Source: CAYZIC01 sp964478335
GTDB taxonomy: Bacteria; Verrucomicrobiota; Kiritimatiellia; RFP12; DVOR01
DNA length: 53,615 nt
Assembly: GCA_964478335.1 (NCBI GenBank)
Contig: CAYZIC010000008.1
Span: 1-53,615, forward strand
Direction of reading: 5' to 3'
Shown here: positions 1 through 8,466 of the stretch, in pieces
Position numbering within the stretch: position 1 is the first letter of the stretch
Layout of the letters: every line of letters begins with the position of its first letter
Made by a program: the position numbers and the translations under genes
Notes under the pieces: model-generated
The model's database searches: none
Told to the model about the DNA's origin: nothing
The model's input: the letters and a program-made list of their open reading frames with translations, nothing else

Positions 1-1
1 G

Positions 2-568
2 GGCGCAAAGCATGTTGACGACTACACCTTTTTGCGTCAAGCCTATGGCCGCAGCTATATCAAGGGCCTGACCTCGGTCTTGCCTAATGTCAACCAAGAC
101 ACGCTCGAAGAGGTCGCCGAGGAGATCAATGCCTCGCACATCGCACAAATGCAACAAAAGCTCAAGCTCCCTGAAGAGCTCAAAAACCTCATCCGCAATG
201 CCCGCGCAGAAGACCTCCGCGTCGGTTTGGTGACGCGCTTAAATCAAGCAACGGCTGAGGATCTCTTCGCTCATTTTATCGACGGTGACGACTGCGCTGT
301 CTATACTGATCAATCGCGCACTGCGGGTGTCGTGCCGTACGAAACCTGGCGTCGGGTGATCGAGCGCGCTGAAATCTCTACGCGTAACTCGTTTGCGGTT
401 TGTGCCTCGGGCTCTGCTATGCGTGGCGCACTGTGCAATGGCTTGCACTCGGTCATCCGATTGGACCCTATGTTGGCATTCGAAGATTGCGCTGGTACTG
501 ACCTCTTGGTGGATAAGTTTGATAAGCACACATTCCCCAAGGTCGCCTCTTTGCTCCAAAGAATTTAG
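2..568 (+). CDS. HAD-superfamily hydrolase-like protein, 5' end cut by window
   Basis: The frame is open from base 2, so the true start and the N-terminal Asp motif lie outside the window. The visible part reads like the C-terminal half of a beta-phosphoglucomutase-type HAD hydrolase: a strand ending in Thr (VGLVTRLN, the motif II position), a PYETW segment as in PDP-type HADs, then a strand followed by a helix (FAVCASGSAMRGALCNG) where the acidic motif IV (EDS/GDS) normally sits. Here those acidic residues are replaced by CAS, although an FEDCAGTD string follows somewhat later. It may have lost or altered phosphatase activity. mazG follows 6 nt downstream and another HAD gene comes after that, so the three are probably one transcript. 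The family is moderately sure; the function is unknown. Confidence 0.6.
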   Translation, partial: GAKHVDDYTFLRQAYGRSYIKGLTSVLPNVNQDTLEEVAEEINASHIAQMQQKLKLPEELKNLIRNARAEDLRVGLVTRLNQATAEDLFAHFIDGDDCAVYTDQSRTAGVVPYETWRRVIERAEISTRNSFAVCASGSAMRGALCNGLHSVIRLDPMLAFEDCAGTDLLVDKFDKHTFPKVASLLQRI

Positions 569-574
569 TCTGTC

Positions 575-1378
575 ATGAAAACAATCCCAGCAAATTTGAC
601 CCCCATTGAGCGTCTTCGCGCGGTGCTCGCCTTGTTGCGAGCGCCTGATGGTTGCCCATGGGACCGCGAGCAAACCATCCAATCGCTCCAGCCTTGTCTG
701 CAAGAGGAGTGCTATGAGCTTTTGGATGCGATGGTGACCAATGATGTGGTCAATCACCGCGAAGAGCTCGGGGATGTCTTGCTACAAGTCCTCTTCCAAA
801 CGGCTATCCGTGAGGAGGAGGGGGCTTTTACCCTCGATGATGTTATCAATAACCTCACCGACAAGCTCATTCGCCGTCACCCTCATATCTTTGGAGATGT
901 CCAGGCTGATACTCAAGAGCAAGTCATGAAAAACTGGGAGCAGATCAAGAAGCAAGAAAAGGCCAACGCCCCCAAGTCGTCCGTGCTCGATGGCGTGCCT
1001 GCTGCTTTGCCTGCCTTGCTTAAAGCCCAGCGTACGCAGAGTAAAGCGGCGCGTGTTGGCTTTGACTGGGAGGCTACTCAAGGCGCACTCGACAAGCTCG
1101 CTGAGGAATTGGACGAGCTTAAAGAGGCAATCGCTGCTAAAAATCTCGCTGCAGTCGAGGACGAAATGGGCGATTTGCTCTTCTCGGCGGTCAATGTTTG
1201 TCGCTTTGAGCACGTTGATGCCGAAACGGCCCTACGCAAGGCTACTGACAAATTCTCCATGCGCTTTCGGGCAGTTGAGAAAATCGTTGCGAGCCGCGGC
1301 CTAGACATGCGTCAGCTCTCGCTCGTAGAGCTCGATGCCATCTGGGATGAGGTCAAAGCTTCCCAAGCTGCCCAATAA
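575..1378 (+). CDS. mazG: Nucleoside triphosphate pyrophosphohydrolase MazG
   Basis: 267 residues, close to the E. coli MazG length (about 263). It hydrolyses (d)NTPs to NMP and pyrophosphate, a house-cleaning role, and can lower alarmone levels in some bacteria. Both tandem MazG domains are visible. The first, near residues 20-110, has LRAPDGCPWDREQT and the metal-binding pattern EECYELLDA ... REELGDVLLQVLF. The second, near 150-250, has EELDELKEAI ... VEDEMGDLLFSAVN. The start follows the upstream stop by 6 nt with no strong Shine-Dalgarno, consistent with read-on from the HAD-like gene. The next gene starts 13 nt after the stop. The call is firm from the duplicated ExxE/ELGD pattern. Confidence 0.93.
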   Translation: MKTIPANLTPIERLRAVLALLRAPDGCPWDREQTIQSLQPCLQEECYELLDAMVTNDVVNHREELGDVLLQVLFQTAIREEEGAFTLDDVINNLTDKLIRRHPHIFGDVQADTQEQVMKNWEQIKKQEKANAPKSSVLDGVPAALPALLKAQRTQSKAARVGFDWEATQGALDKLAEELDELKEAIAAKNLAAVEDEMGDLLFSAVNVCRFEHVDAETALRKATDKFSMRFRAVEKIVASRGLDMRQLSLVELDAIWDEVKASQAAQ

Positions 1379-1391
1379 ATCGAGGCTCCCC

Positions 1392-2270
1392 ATGAATCAA
1401 TCCGCCCATCTCTATCCTCACGCTCATCCAGCTTTTGTGGCTTTGGATTCTGATGGCTGTGTCATTGACACCATGCGTGTCAAGCAACATGAGCACATCC
1501 AGCCCGAAATCATTAAATGGTGGCACTTGGAGCCACTCAAAGAGACCTTGCTGGCCTGCTCAGAATTCGTCAATATGACCAGTCGCACGCGGGGTGTCAG
1601 CCGTCTCAAGGCACTCCTTTTGACCTTTGAGCTCTTTAACGCCCACCCTGACACACTTGCGGCGGGGTTTCGGCCAATCGATCTGACCGACTTGCGGGCA
1701 TTTTGCGCATCGGGCTTACCCTTGGGTGCTCCAGCTTTGCGCGACTGGCTCCAGACCCATCCCTCTGCGGAGATTGAGCGTATCTTGCAGTGGAATGATG
1801 CCGTCAACCACGGCATGCTTACCCATATGAGCCCCGTGCCGGTCTTTGAAAACGCCCGCAAGGCGCTCAAGTTGATGCGTGATAGTTGCGACCTCATGGT
1901 CGTCTCACAGGCCCCCTATGCCTCGCTCGTCAAAGAATGGGGCATGCACGGTATCCTCGACTACGTGCCAGTGATTGCGGGCCAAGAGGCTGGTGCCAAA
2001 GACCAACAAATCACCGCGGCCACCCAGAGCCACTATGCGCCTGATCAGATCCTGATGATTGGCGATGCCACTGGCGACATGCTGGCGGCGGATGAGGCGG
2101 GAGTCCTATTTTATCCCATTTTACCCAACCAAGAGGAAAACTCCTGGCAACTCTTTCTAGATGAGGCCTATCCAAAGTTTATGGACCGGACTTATTCTGG
2201 GATCTATGCGCAGATGTTGAGAGAGCGATTTTTAGACAAGCTCCCCACGACACCGCCATGGATGAATTAA
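1392..2270 (+). CDS. HAD family hydrolase
   Basis: 292 residues. The ATG at 1392 is preferred over an in-frame upstream codon at 1335 that would lie inside mazG, and it follows AGGCTCCCC. HAD motif I is ALDSDGCVIDTM (DxDG near residue 17), motif II is MVVSQAP in the last third, and motif IV is MIGDATGDMLAADEAG. All acidic residues of an active Mg2+-dependent phosphatase are present, unlike the HAD-like fragment at the left edge. Between motifs I and II is a long alpha-helical cap of roughly 130 residues. The substrate cannot be read from sequence; phosphoglycolate- or phosphonoacetaldehyde-type HADs are possible relatives. It lies downstream of mazG and upstream of serC, all on the same strand. 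Confidence 0.75.
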   Translation: MNQSAHLYPHAHPAFVALDSDGCVIDTMRVKQHEHIQPEIIKWWHLEPLKETLLACSEFVNMTSRTRGVSRLKALLLTFELFNAHPDTLAAGFRPIDLTDLRAFCASGLPLGAPALRDWLQTHPSAEIERILQWNDAVNHGMLTHMSPVPVFENARKALKLMRDSCDLMVVSQAPYASLVKEWGMHGILDYVPVIAGQEAGAKDQQITAATQSHYAPDQILMIGDATGDMLAADEAGVLFYPILPNQEENSWQLFLDEAYPKFMDRTYSGIYAQMLRERFLDKLPTTPPWMN

Positions 2271-2312
2271 CTACATCGCCCGCATTGTAGGGCAAGTGAA
2301 AGGCTACACATT

Positions 2313-3389
2313 ATGGCTCGTATCTTTAATTTTAGCGCAGGTCCTGCGGCAATCGCAGAGCAAGCACTTTTGGAAGCTCAAAAAGATCTCTTCGATTATC
2401 AAGACTCTGGCATGTCCATTATGGAAATGTCCCACCGTGGCAAGCAGTATGATGCCGTGCATAATGAAGCCATCGCCAACCTCAAGGAATTGATGGGGCT
2501 GGGCGACGACTACTCTATCCTCTTTATCCAAGGCGGCGCATCCATGCAGTTCGCAATGATCCCGATGAACTTCCTCGGCGAGGGCCAAGTCGCCGACTAC
2601 GTCAATACCGGTAGCTGGGGTACCGCTGCCATGAAGCAAGCTCAGCTCTTGGGCAATGTCAACGTCGTCGCAGATACCGCAACCGATATCCCTACGCGTA
2701 TGCCAACTGATGCCGAGATGACCTTCACCCCCGGGGCTGCCTATGCACATATCACGACCAATGAAACCATCTCTGGCGCTTGCTTTAAGACCATGCCCAA
2801 GACAACTGCTCCCCTTATTGCCGATATGTCCTCAGACATCCTCTCTTGCCCGCGCGACTACAACCAATTTGCCATGATCTACGCTGGCGCACAAAAGAAC
2901 CTCGGTCCATCGGGTTTGGCTATGGTGGCCATTCGCAATGACTTCGCAGAGACCGCAAGCAAGATCTTGCCAGCAATGCTTTCCTACAAGACCTACATTG
3001 ACAAAAACTCCCTCTACAATACGCCTCCTTGCTTTGGTATCTACATGCTTTGCTTGACCACCCGCTGGATGAAGCAACAAGGTATGGAGACCATCTTCGC
3101 AAACAACCGTGCTAAGGCCGCTAAGCTCTATGCTGCGATTGATGGTTCGGACTTCTACCGTGGCACCGCGGTCCCTGAGTATCGCTCCGATATGAATGTG
3201 ACCTTCCGTTTGCCTTCCGAAGAGCTCGAAGCTAAGTTTGTCAAGGAAGCTACCGCTCTCGGCCTCAATGGCCTCAAGGGCCACCGCTCTGTCGGCGGTA
3301 TCCGCGCATCCATTTACAATGCATTCCCCGCTGCTGGCGTTGATGCACTCGTTCAATTTATGGCCGATTTCGAACAACGCAACGGCTAG
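2313..3389 (+). CDS. serC: Phosphoserine aminotransferase
   Basis: 358 residues, the normal SerC length. It converts 3-phosphohydroxypyruvate plus glutamate to phosphoserine, and also 2-oxo-3-hydroxy-4-phosphobutanoate to 4-phosphohydroxythreonine for pyridoxal phosphate. The N-terminus IFNFSAGPAAI is the family signature. The PLP-binding lysine is in IYAGAQKNLGPSGLA, GGASMQFAMIPMN binds the cofactor phosphate region, and GLKGHRSVGGIRASIYNA is the C-terminal substrate loop. A weak AAGG lies 9-12 nt before the ATG. pdxB is present at 21964-23115, so both steps of the DXP-dependent PLP route that flank 4-phosphohydroxythreonine are in this window, although far apart. Confidence 0.97.
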   Translation: MARIFNFSAGPAAIAEQALLEAQKDLFDYQDSGMSIMEMSHRGKQYDAVHNEAIANLKELMGLGDDYSILFIQGGASMQFAMIPMNFLGEGQVADYVNTGSWGTAAMKQAQLLGNVNVVADTATDIPTRMPTDAEMTFTPGAAYAHITTNETISGACFKTMPKTTAPLIADMSSDILSCPRDYNQFAMIYAGAQKNLGPSGLAMVAIRNDFAETASKILPAMLSYKTYIDKNSLYNTPPCFGIYMLCLTTRWMKQQGMETIFANNRAKAAKLYAAIDGSDFYRGTAVPEYRSDMNVTFRLPSEELEAKFVKEATALGLNGLKGHRSVGGIRASIYNAFPAAGVDALVQFMADFEQRNG

Positions 3390-3424
3390 TTCACCTGTAA
3401 CCCCCTTAATAAAGGAATCCCACA

Positions 3425-3667
3425 ATGGCAATCGATAACCAAATCTACTCCGATGGTCTCTCTCAAATCCACATGGTCGAGGGCATGGTTCGCCTTGACT
3501 TCATGCGTCTCGAGCCCGCCCAAGATGGCAAAGAGCCCATCCCACACCCTACCGATCGCGTCATCATGAATCCCCCAGCTTTCTTGCGCACCTTTGAGGC
3601 GATGCAACAAATGGTCGACAAATTCGTCGAAGCTGGCCTCATCAAGAAGAATACCCCCCAAGCCTAA
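3425..3667 (+). CDS. Small conserved protein, possibly DUF3467-like
   Basis: 80 residues, starting after an AAAGGAATCCCACA leader that gives a good Shine-Dalgarno. There is no signal peptide or membrane segment. The pattern IHMVEGMVRLDFMRLEP, then RVIMNPPAFLRTFEAMQQMVDKFVEAGLI, resembles small DUF3467-type proteins (a short beta hairpin with an RLDF-like strand, then a V-M-P-helix), but I hold this only loosely. It sits between serC and the indolepyruvate oxidoreductase genes. Codon use is C-rich at third positions like its strong neighbours, suggesting good expression. Function unknown. Confidence 0.55.
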   Translation: MAIDNQIYSDGLSQIHMVEGMVRLDFMRLEPAQDGKEPIPHPTDRVIMNPPAFLRTFEAMQQMVDKFVEAGLIKKNTPQA

Positions 3668-3683
3668 TTGAGGCTCTCCAAAA

Positions 3684-3714
3684 AAGCGCGACTGTGGCTT
3701 ACCCAGTCGCGCTT
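3684..3714 (+). terminator. Strong hairpin between small gene and iorA
   Basis: Perfect 11-bp stem AAGCGCGACTG / CAGTCGCGCTT with a 9-nt loop, just after the stop at 3667. It has an A run on the left but no U tract on the right, so it may be a weak terminator, an mRNA 3'-end stabiliser or a processing site ahead of iorA. Confidence 0.6.
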
Positions 3715-3750
3715 GATTCGTATCACTGTACAAATTGAAAGCAACCCCTT

Positions 3751-5526
3751 ATGTCAAAGAAATTGCTCCTATCTGCCAATGAAGCCGCCGTCTACGGTGC
3801 CTATGTCGCAGGCTGCAAAGTCGCCTCGGCTTACCCCGGCACCCCCAGTACGGAAATCCTTGAGACGATCTCTTCTTTTAAAGACGCCATCAAGTGCGAA
3901 TGGTCTGTCAACGAAAAGGTCGCTATGGAAGTCGCCATCGGCTCCTCGCTCGCTGGCGAGAGAACCCTCGTTGCCATGAAGCATGTCGGCCTCAATGTCG
4001 CCATGGACCCCATCATGACTGCCACCTATACTGGCGTCAATGGTGCGCTCGTCATCTTCGTCGCAGATGACCCAGGTATGCACAGCTCGCAAAATGAACA
4101 AGACACCCGTAATTTGGTCAAGTTCATGCGCGCCATCCTGCTTGAGCCCTCCGACAGCCAAGAATCCTACGACATGACACGCGCAGCATTTGATCTCTCG
4201 GAGCAATTTCACTCACCCGTCGTCATCCGTCAAACGACCCGTACCTCACACACCTCCACCATCGTCGACCTCGGCATGGATGAGCTCACCCGTGCTGAGG
4301 TGCCTGGTGTCGGCTATGAAAAGAATATCAAGCAGCGTGTTACGGTTCCACTCTTCGCCCGCCAAATGCGTCTCGATACCCAAAAGCGCATCCAAGCCTG
4401 CGAGGTCTGCGCCAACCAATCGCCATTTAACTTTATTGAGGCTGGCTCTCGCAAAGACTTCGGCTTTGTCACATCTGCTGTTGCTTACCAATATGTCAAG
4501 GAAATCTTCCCCGAATTCCCCGTGCTTAAGCTTGGCATGACCAACCCCATGCCCCGTGACCTGGTCAAACAATTCGCCGCAACGATCGACAAGGTCGTCG
4601 TGGTCGAAGAGCTCGACCCATTTCTCGAGGATCAAGTCCGCGCCCTCGGCATTCCTGTCGTTGACCACACCACTGAGCTTAACATGCTCGAGCTCAACGC
4701 CGACCGCTTGCGCGCCCTGCGCATTGAGCTGCTCGCCGACACCACCGCTCCCCAAGTCACCCGCTACGCCGGTACCGTGCCTGGTCGTCCGCCTGTGCTC
4801 TGCGCTGGCTGCAGCCACAGAGGTGTCTTTTACACCCTCAATAAGCTCGGCGTTACCGTCACTGGTGACATCGGTTGCTACACTCTGGGTGCATTCCCTC
4901 CACTCAACTCCATCGACACCGTCGTCTGCATGGGCGCATCGATTGGCAATGCAATGGGCATGAAAAAGGCTGGCTATGGCAAGCGCCTCTGCGCTGTCCT
5001 TGGCGACTCAACCTTCTTCCACTCCGGTCTCACCGGCATCACCAACGTCGTCTACAACAAGGGTAACACCTGCACTGTCGTCCTCGACAACCGCATCACT
5101 GGCATGACTGGCCACCAAGACAATCCTGGTTCGGGTAAGACCCTCATGGGCGAAGAGGCCAACATCACCGACATCGCTCAAGTCTGCGCAGCCATCGGCG
5201 TCAAGCACGTCTACACCGTCGATGCCTACAACCTCGACGAATTGACCCGCGTCCTCACCGAAGCCATCGACCTCGATGAACCCGCCGTCGTCATTGTTAA
5301 GGGCCCCTGCCTTATTGCAGCCAAGCTCGTCGGCAAGGCCTGCTACAGCGTCGATCCTAACAAGTGCAAGAGCTGCGGCGCATGCTTCAAGCTCGGTTGC
5401 CCAGCAATCGTCCGTGGCGAACAAAATGGCACCCGCTTCCAAGCCGCCATTGACCCCACGCTCTGCTCCGGATGCGACCTCTGCAAACAGGTCTGTAAAT
5501 TCGACGCCATCTCAAAAATTCGCTAG
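3751..5526 (+). CDS. iorA: Indolepyruvate:ferredoxin oxidoreductase, alpha subunit
   Basis: 591 residues, typical for IorA. With IorB it oxidatively decarboxylates aryl pyruvates from Trp, Phe and Tyr to aryl acetyl-CoA, reducing ferredoxin; it is cytoplasmic, oxygen-sensitive and dependent on thiamine diphosphate. The N-terminal pyrimidine-binding domain has SAYPGTPSTEI and NEKVAMEVAIG (catalytic Glu region). The central TPP-binding domain has CAGCSHRG, TGDIGCYTLG and LGDSTFFHSG with an Asn a little later. The C-terminus carries two 4Fe-4S motifs, CKSCGACFKLGCP and CSGCDLCKQVC. It is 17 nt before iorB on the same strand. It points to an anaerobic amino-acid-fermenting or amino-acid-synthesising lifestyle. 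Very sure. Confidence 0.97.
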   Translation: MSKKLLLSANEAAVYGAYVAGCKVASAYPGTPSTEILETISSFKDAIKCEWSVNEKVAMEVAIGSSLAGERTLVAMKHVGLNVAMDPIMTATYTGVNGALVIFVADDPGMHSSQNEQDTRNLVKFMRAILLEPSDSQESYDMTRAAFDLSEQFHSPVVIRQTTRTSHTSTIVDLGMDELTRAEVPGVGYEKNIKQRVTVPLFARQMRLDTQKRIQACEVCANQSPFNFIEAGSRKDFGFVTSAVAYQYVKEIFPEFPVLKLGMTNPMPRDLVKQFAATIDKVVVVEELDPFLEDQVRALGIPVVDHTTELNMLELNADRLRALRIELLADTTAPQVTRYAGTVPGRPPVLCAGCSHRGVFYTLNKLGVTVTGDIGCYTLGAFPPLNSIDTVVCMGASIGNAMGMKKAGYGKRLCAVLGDSTFFHSGLTGITNVVYNKGNTCTVVLDNRITGMTGHQDNPGSGKTLMGEEANITDIAQVCAAIGVKHVYTVDAYNLDELTRVLTEAIDLDEPAVVIVKGPCLIAAKLVGKACYSVDPNKCKSCGACFKLGCPAIVRGEQNGTRFQAAIDPTLCSGCDLCKQVCKFDAISKIR

Positions 5527-5542
5527 AAAGGCACCCTAACCA

Positions 5543-6121
5543 ATGACTATCCCTACAATGAATGTTTCCCTCGTTGGCGTAGGCGGCCAAGGCATCCTCC
5601 TCACCAGTGATATCCTTGCCAAAGTCGCCATGGCCGCTGGCTGTGACGTTAAGAAGAGCGAAATCCACGGCATGGCCCAGCGTGGCGGCAGCGTCATCAG
5701 CCAAGTCCGCTTCGGCTCCAAAGTCTACTCCCCCATCATCCCCGATGCCATGAGTGACCTCTTTGTCTCCTTCGAACGCACCGAAGCCCTCCGTTGGCGT
5801 CACCTCGTCGCCGACAAGGCCCAAGTCATCGTCAACGACATCGACCTGACCTCTATCACCGTCTCCAGCGGCCAACAGCCCGCCATTGCCAATATCGACG
5901 CAGAATTGTCCACCGTCTACCCTGACGCCATCCGATTCAACGCCCAAGAAATTGCAATCGCCCTCGGCAACGTCCGCTGCATGAATATGGTCATCGCAGG
6001 CAAATTGTCAACCATTACACCCTTTGACATCAACCTCTGGCACCAAGTCATGCAAGAGCGCATCCCCGCGAAGTTCCAAGAGCTCAACCTCAAAGCCTTC
6101 GACGCAGGCCGCCAAGCCTAA
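5543..6121 (+). CDS. iorB: Indolepyruvate:ferredoxin oxidoreductase, beta subunit
   Basis: 192 residues, usual length of IorB, the pyruvate ferredoxin/flavodoxin oxidoreductase gamma-type domain. Signature VSLVGVGGQGILLTSDILA at the N-terminus, then VKKSEIHGMAQRGGSVISQVRFG, which is characteristic of this subunit. It pairs with IorA directly upstream and is followed by a strong terminator, so iorAB form the end of this transcript. A GAAAGG about 13 nt before the ATG is the likely ribosome site. Confidence 0.96.
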   Translation: MTIPTMNVSLVGVGGQGILLTSDILAKVAMAAGCDVKKSEIHGMAQRGGSVISQVRFGSKVYSPIIPDAMSDLFVSFERTEALRWRHLVADKAQVIVNDIDLTSITVSSGQQPAIANIDAELSTVYPDAIRFNAQEIAIALGNVRCMNMVIAGKLSTITPFDINLWHQVMQERIPAKFQELNLKAFDAGRQA

Positions 6122-6128
6122 ATCAACT

Positions 6129-6163
6129 AAAAAAGCCGTAGTCTTATCGACTACGGCTTTTTT
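6129..6163 (+). terminator. Intrinsic terminator after iorB
   Basis: 15-bp perfect stem AAAAAAGCCGTAGTC / GACTACGGCTTTTTT with a 5-nt loop and a T run; symmetric A and T tracts would also let it act on the other strand. Confidence 0.95.
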
Positions 6164-6187
6164 AGTACCCTCAAGAGGTCCCTATCT

Positions 6188-6655
6188 ATGGCTTGGTTGA
6201 CACGAATCTATCAGCGCGTGAAGCATCGACTCTTTCATCGCATTGCCGTCGATCGCGCCCCCGTATCCCAGACCGGCAATTGGGGCGAAGCCATCGCCAC
6301 AGACTATCTCATCACCCACCGATACAAAGTCCTGGGCAGAAACATCCGACCCAACCGCCACGGTGAGCTCGACATCATCGCCCAAGACAAAGACCTCGAC
6401 CTCCACTTCATCGAGGTCAAAACCAGGTCTTCAGACCGATACGGTCGACCCATTGACGCCGTCAACAACAAAAAACGCCTCCAGATGCGCAAAGCCGCCA
6501 CCGCCTGGCTCCTCAAAAATCACGCCATCGACCGCCACTATCAATTTGACGTCATCGAGATCATTGGCAATCCCCACAGCCCCCAAGCCCCCCAGATCAC
6601 CCATATCCAAGCCATCGACATGTCCATGACCCGCGCCCCCTACGAGCGCATTTAG
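6188..6655 (+). CDS. YraN/UPF0102 family nuclease-like protein
   Basis: 155 residues. UPF0102 (YraN) proteins have a PD-(D/E)XK-like fold related to archaeal Holliday junction resolvases; their role in bacteria is poorly defined. Visible motifs: GNWGEAIATDYLITHRYKVL (conserved GE...A..YL), RHGELDIIAQD (GEIDLI-type motif with catalytic E/D), and HFIEVKTRSS (the ExK of the nuclease core), then a helix with KKRLQMRKAATAWL. All expected catalytic positions are present. The N-terminus, about 35 residues with several basic residues, is longer than in many homologues. The gene begins 25 nt after the iorB terminator, so it has its own or read-through expression. Confidence 0.88.
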   Translation: MAWLTRIYQRVKHRLFHRIAVDRAPVSQTGNWGEAIATDYLITHRYKVLGRNIRPNRHGELDIIAQDKDLDLHFIEVKTRSSDRYGRPIDAVNNKKRLQMRKAATAWLLKNHAIDRHYQFDVIEIIGNPHSPQAPQITHIQAIDMSMTRAPYERI

Positions 6656-6830
6656 CGCAGGCGAGGCTTCGCTTAGGCCCCGAGCCAGACGTCCCCGTCC
6701 GGCTACCGAACAAGTATGCACGCTCACCTTACACGTTGTAGGACTCGCTGCGCTCGTCCAGTTCGTGTGTTTGTTGCCTGTTGCCTGATGCGGCGAGCTT
6801 GCTCGCCTTAGCACCCACACCTGCGCCCAC
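6656..6830. repeat. Intergenic space with short GC-rich palindromes
   Basis: Between two converging genes. It contains GGCGAGC-TT-GCTCGCC (6792-6807) and related words such as GGCTTCGCTTAGGCC and CTCGCTGCGCTCGTC. The same kind of short self-complementary word recurs through the accessory gaps of this window. No gene seen. Confidence 0.6.
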
Positions 6831-8045
6831 CTAGAGATCGCCGCAGTCGACCTGAATGTCGGTTGCCTCGGTAAAGGTGGGTTTGGGGACGCCGCGTGTA
6901 TTCATGAGGGGGATCTTCATGTCAAAGGTATGCTTCTTAAAGGTGCGGAGGCGTTCTTTTTCGGTATAGGAGAGGTGAGAGGTGGCGAAGATAGGGAGGA
7001 TCTCTTGACCATTGGCTGCTTTGGCATAGCGCTCACCTAACTTTTTGACCAAGAGGATGCCGCCAATTTTGCCGCCGGGACGTTCTCCGATGTAGATGGT
7101 CAAAGGCAACGATTGGTCAGCCTTGAGCGGGATTGGAGTCGAGTAGACGAGGGATTGCCCAGAAAAGACCGGATAGGCGCCGATGTGCTCTTTGGGTGCC
7201 CAGCCTGTGACGGGGGATTGTTTGCCGATGTAGTCCCAACCTGAATCAAAGACCACCACGCCATTGACGAGGATGATCATCGCATCGTCAAAGTGTCCCA
7301 CGAATTGATAGGTGCCTGAGGTTTCGGGTTGGATGCGCCCTTGATAACGCGCCACCCACTGTTTCGCCCCCATGAGGCCTTTGACACCAAAGACATCTGG
7401 CGCAGCCTCGGCAGAGGTTTGGTCGACAAGGAGGTGGGAGAGGTAGACGCGTTTCTCAACGGTATAAAATGGCACCGTGCCTTTGCCTTTGAATTCCTTA
7501 ATCGTAATGAGAGCCTTGAGGTCTTGCCAGTAGTCGACTTTGCGAGGCTGGCCGTTTGAGGTGCGCTTAAAGTCGTAGAGTGCCCCCGTGAGGTCTCCTG
7601 CAAAACGCGTTGAGGATCCCAACCCCACACCACCACCACTTCTTGCTGCCACCCCCTTAATGACGAGGGGGCTCGGCGTCATTGAGACGACCGTATTGGT
7701 TGGGGTAGGGGTGGACTGCTGTGCGGCAGCGGGTTGCTCGACAGGCGCAACGGGGACATCAAATTCCACATGAACATCTTGCACCTCTGGCGGAATCTCT
7801 TCTGGAGGGGGCGGAGGATCCTCTAGAAGCGGCGTTTCAACAGCCTCAACCAACTCCACCTCCGTTGCTGAGACCACGACCGATGACGAGCTCGTCAAGC
7901 AAACTGTTAAGAGTAGGATGGTCAATCCAACCAGTGCCAGAGAGGCAACAGGGGCAGATAGCCGCTGCAAACGGATCACCGCGACTTTATGGCGCAGCGT
8001 TTCCGCAGAGGCTGTGAGGTCTTGATAAAAGCTCATGATAAACAT
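6831..8045 (-). CDS. TonB-like envelope protein with C-terminal PA14-type domain
   Basis: 404 residues. The N-terminus is cytoplasmic, with one membrane helix near residues 33-52 (SLALVGLTILLLTVCLT). Then follows an acidic, proline-rich stretch (LLEDPPPPPEEIPPE) and Pro/Val/Thr-rich linker like those of TonB or TolA-type energy transducers. The last 250 residues lack a recognisable TonB C-terminal fold and instead hold a PA14-like segment: QGRIQPETSGTYQFVGHFDDAMIILVNG, with the Asp/Asn pattern of ligand-binding PA14 domains. The start at 8045 is chosen because AAGGAGA lies 5 nt upstream; the internal ATG at 8036 is spaced 14 nt. Probably an inner-membrane anchored periplasmic protein, perhaps glycan-binding. 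No ExbB/ExbD genes nearby. Confidence 0.65.
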   Translation of the reverse strand: MFIMSFYQDLTASAETLRHKVAVIRLQRLSAPVASLALVGLTILLLTVCLTSSSSVVVSATEVELVEAVETPLLEDPPPPPEEIPPEVQDVHVEFDVPVAPVEQPAAAQQSTPTPTNTVVSMTPSPLVIKGVAARSGGGVGLGSSTRFAGDLTGALYDFKRTSNGQPRKVDYWQDLKALITIKEFKGKGTVPFYTVEKRVYLSHLLVDQTSAEAAPDVFGVKGLMGAKQWVARYQGRIQPETSGTYQFVGHFDDAMIILVNGVVVFDSGWDYIGKQSPVTGWAPKEHIGAYPVFSGQSLVYSTPIPLKADQSLPLTIYIGERPGGKIGGILLVKKLGERYAKAANGQEILPIFATSHLSYTEKERLRTFKKHTFDMKIPLMNTRGVPKPTFTEATDIQVDCGDL

Positions 8046-8383
8046 AACAATCTCCTTAATACAATACTACCCATAAAAACGCTTCCCCTATGAGAGGCGT
8101 TCATTGATGTAATCAAAAATCTTACCCGCTCGCTTTGCTCCGTAGGATGGTCGCTTCGCCCCACGCATCTCCCCCCGCCACGCTACCCGCCCGCCGCAGG
8201 CTCTTAAGGGTTTTAGGAGTTGGGCGTTGGGAATTGGTGAGACCGTTGCACAGCACTGCGTAGCAATCTGATCGCTCGGTCGCTCAAGTATTACGCACGT
8301 GTCCATGTCCTCTCTTCGTTCACTTCGTCTCTTCGTGATTAAATCTGGCGAGCCGTTGCACTGCGTTTTTTTCACGATTCGGC
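8046..8383. repeat. Divergent intergenic region with dispersed repeats
   Basis: Between the TonB-like gene and the sigma factor. A hairpin (AACGCTTC / GAGGCGTT, 8078-8101) lies in the 5' leader of the minus-strand gene. The segment around 8303-8348 (ending TCTTCGTGATTAAA) is repeated in inverted orientation near 26372-26412. Words such as GAGTTGGGCGTTGGGAATTGG match other accessory gaps. An open frame on the minus strand (8088-8375) looks accidental. Confidence 0.6.
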
Positions 8384-8412
8384 TTGCACTTTGGGCGCAG
8401 ACTTGCTACATT
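8384..8412 (+). promoter_or_regulatory. Sigma-70-like promoter of the sigma factor/kinase operon
   Basis: -35 TTGCAC at 8384-8389, 17-bp spacer, -10 TACATT at 8407-8412; start site expected near 8419, followed by a small hairpin (GTGAGA...TCTATCAC) and the ribosome site. Confidence 0.6.
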
Positions 8413-8466
8413 ATCCTTCATTCAATGGTGAGACATTTCGTCTATCACTCTAAAATGGAGATTGCA

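Noticed and set aside
8088..8375. 95-residue minus-strand gene
   Set aside because: Made of dispersed repeat words, lacks a ribosome site and overlaps the sigma-factor promoter.
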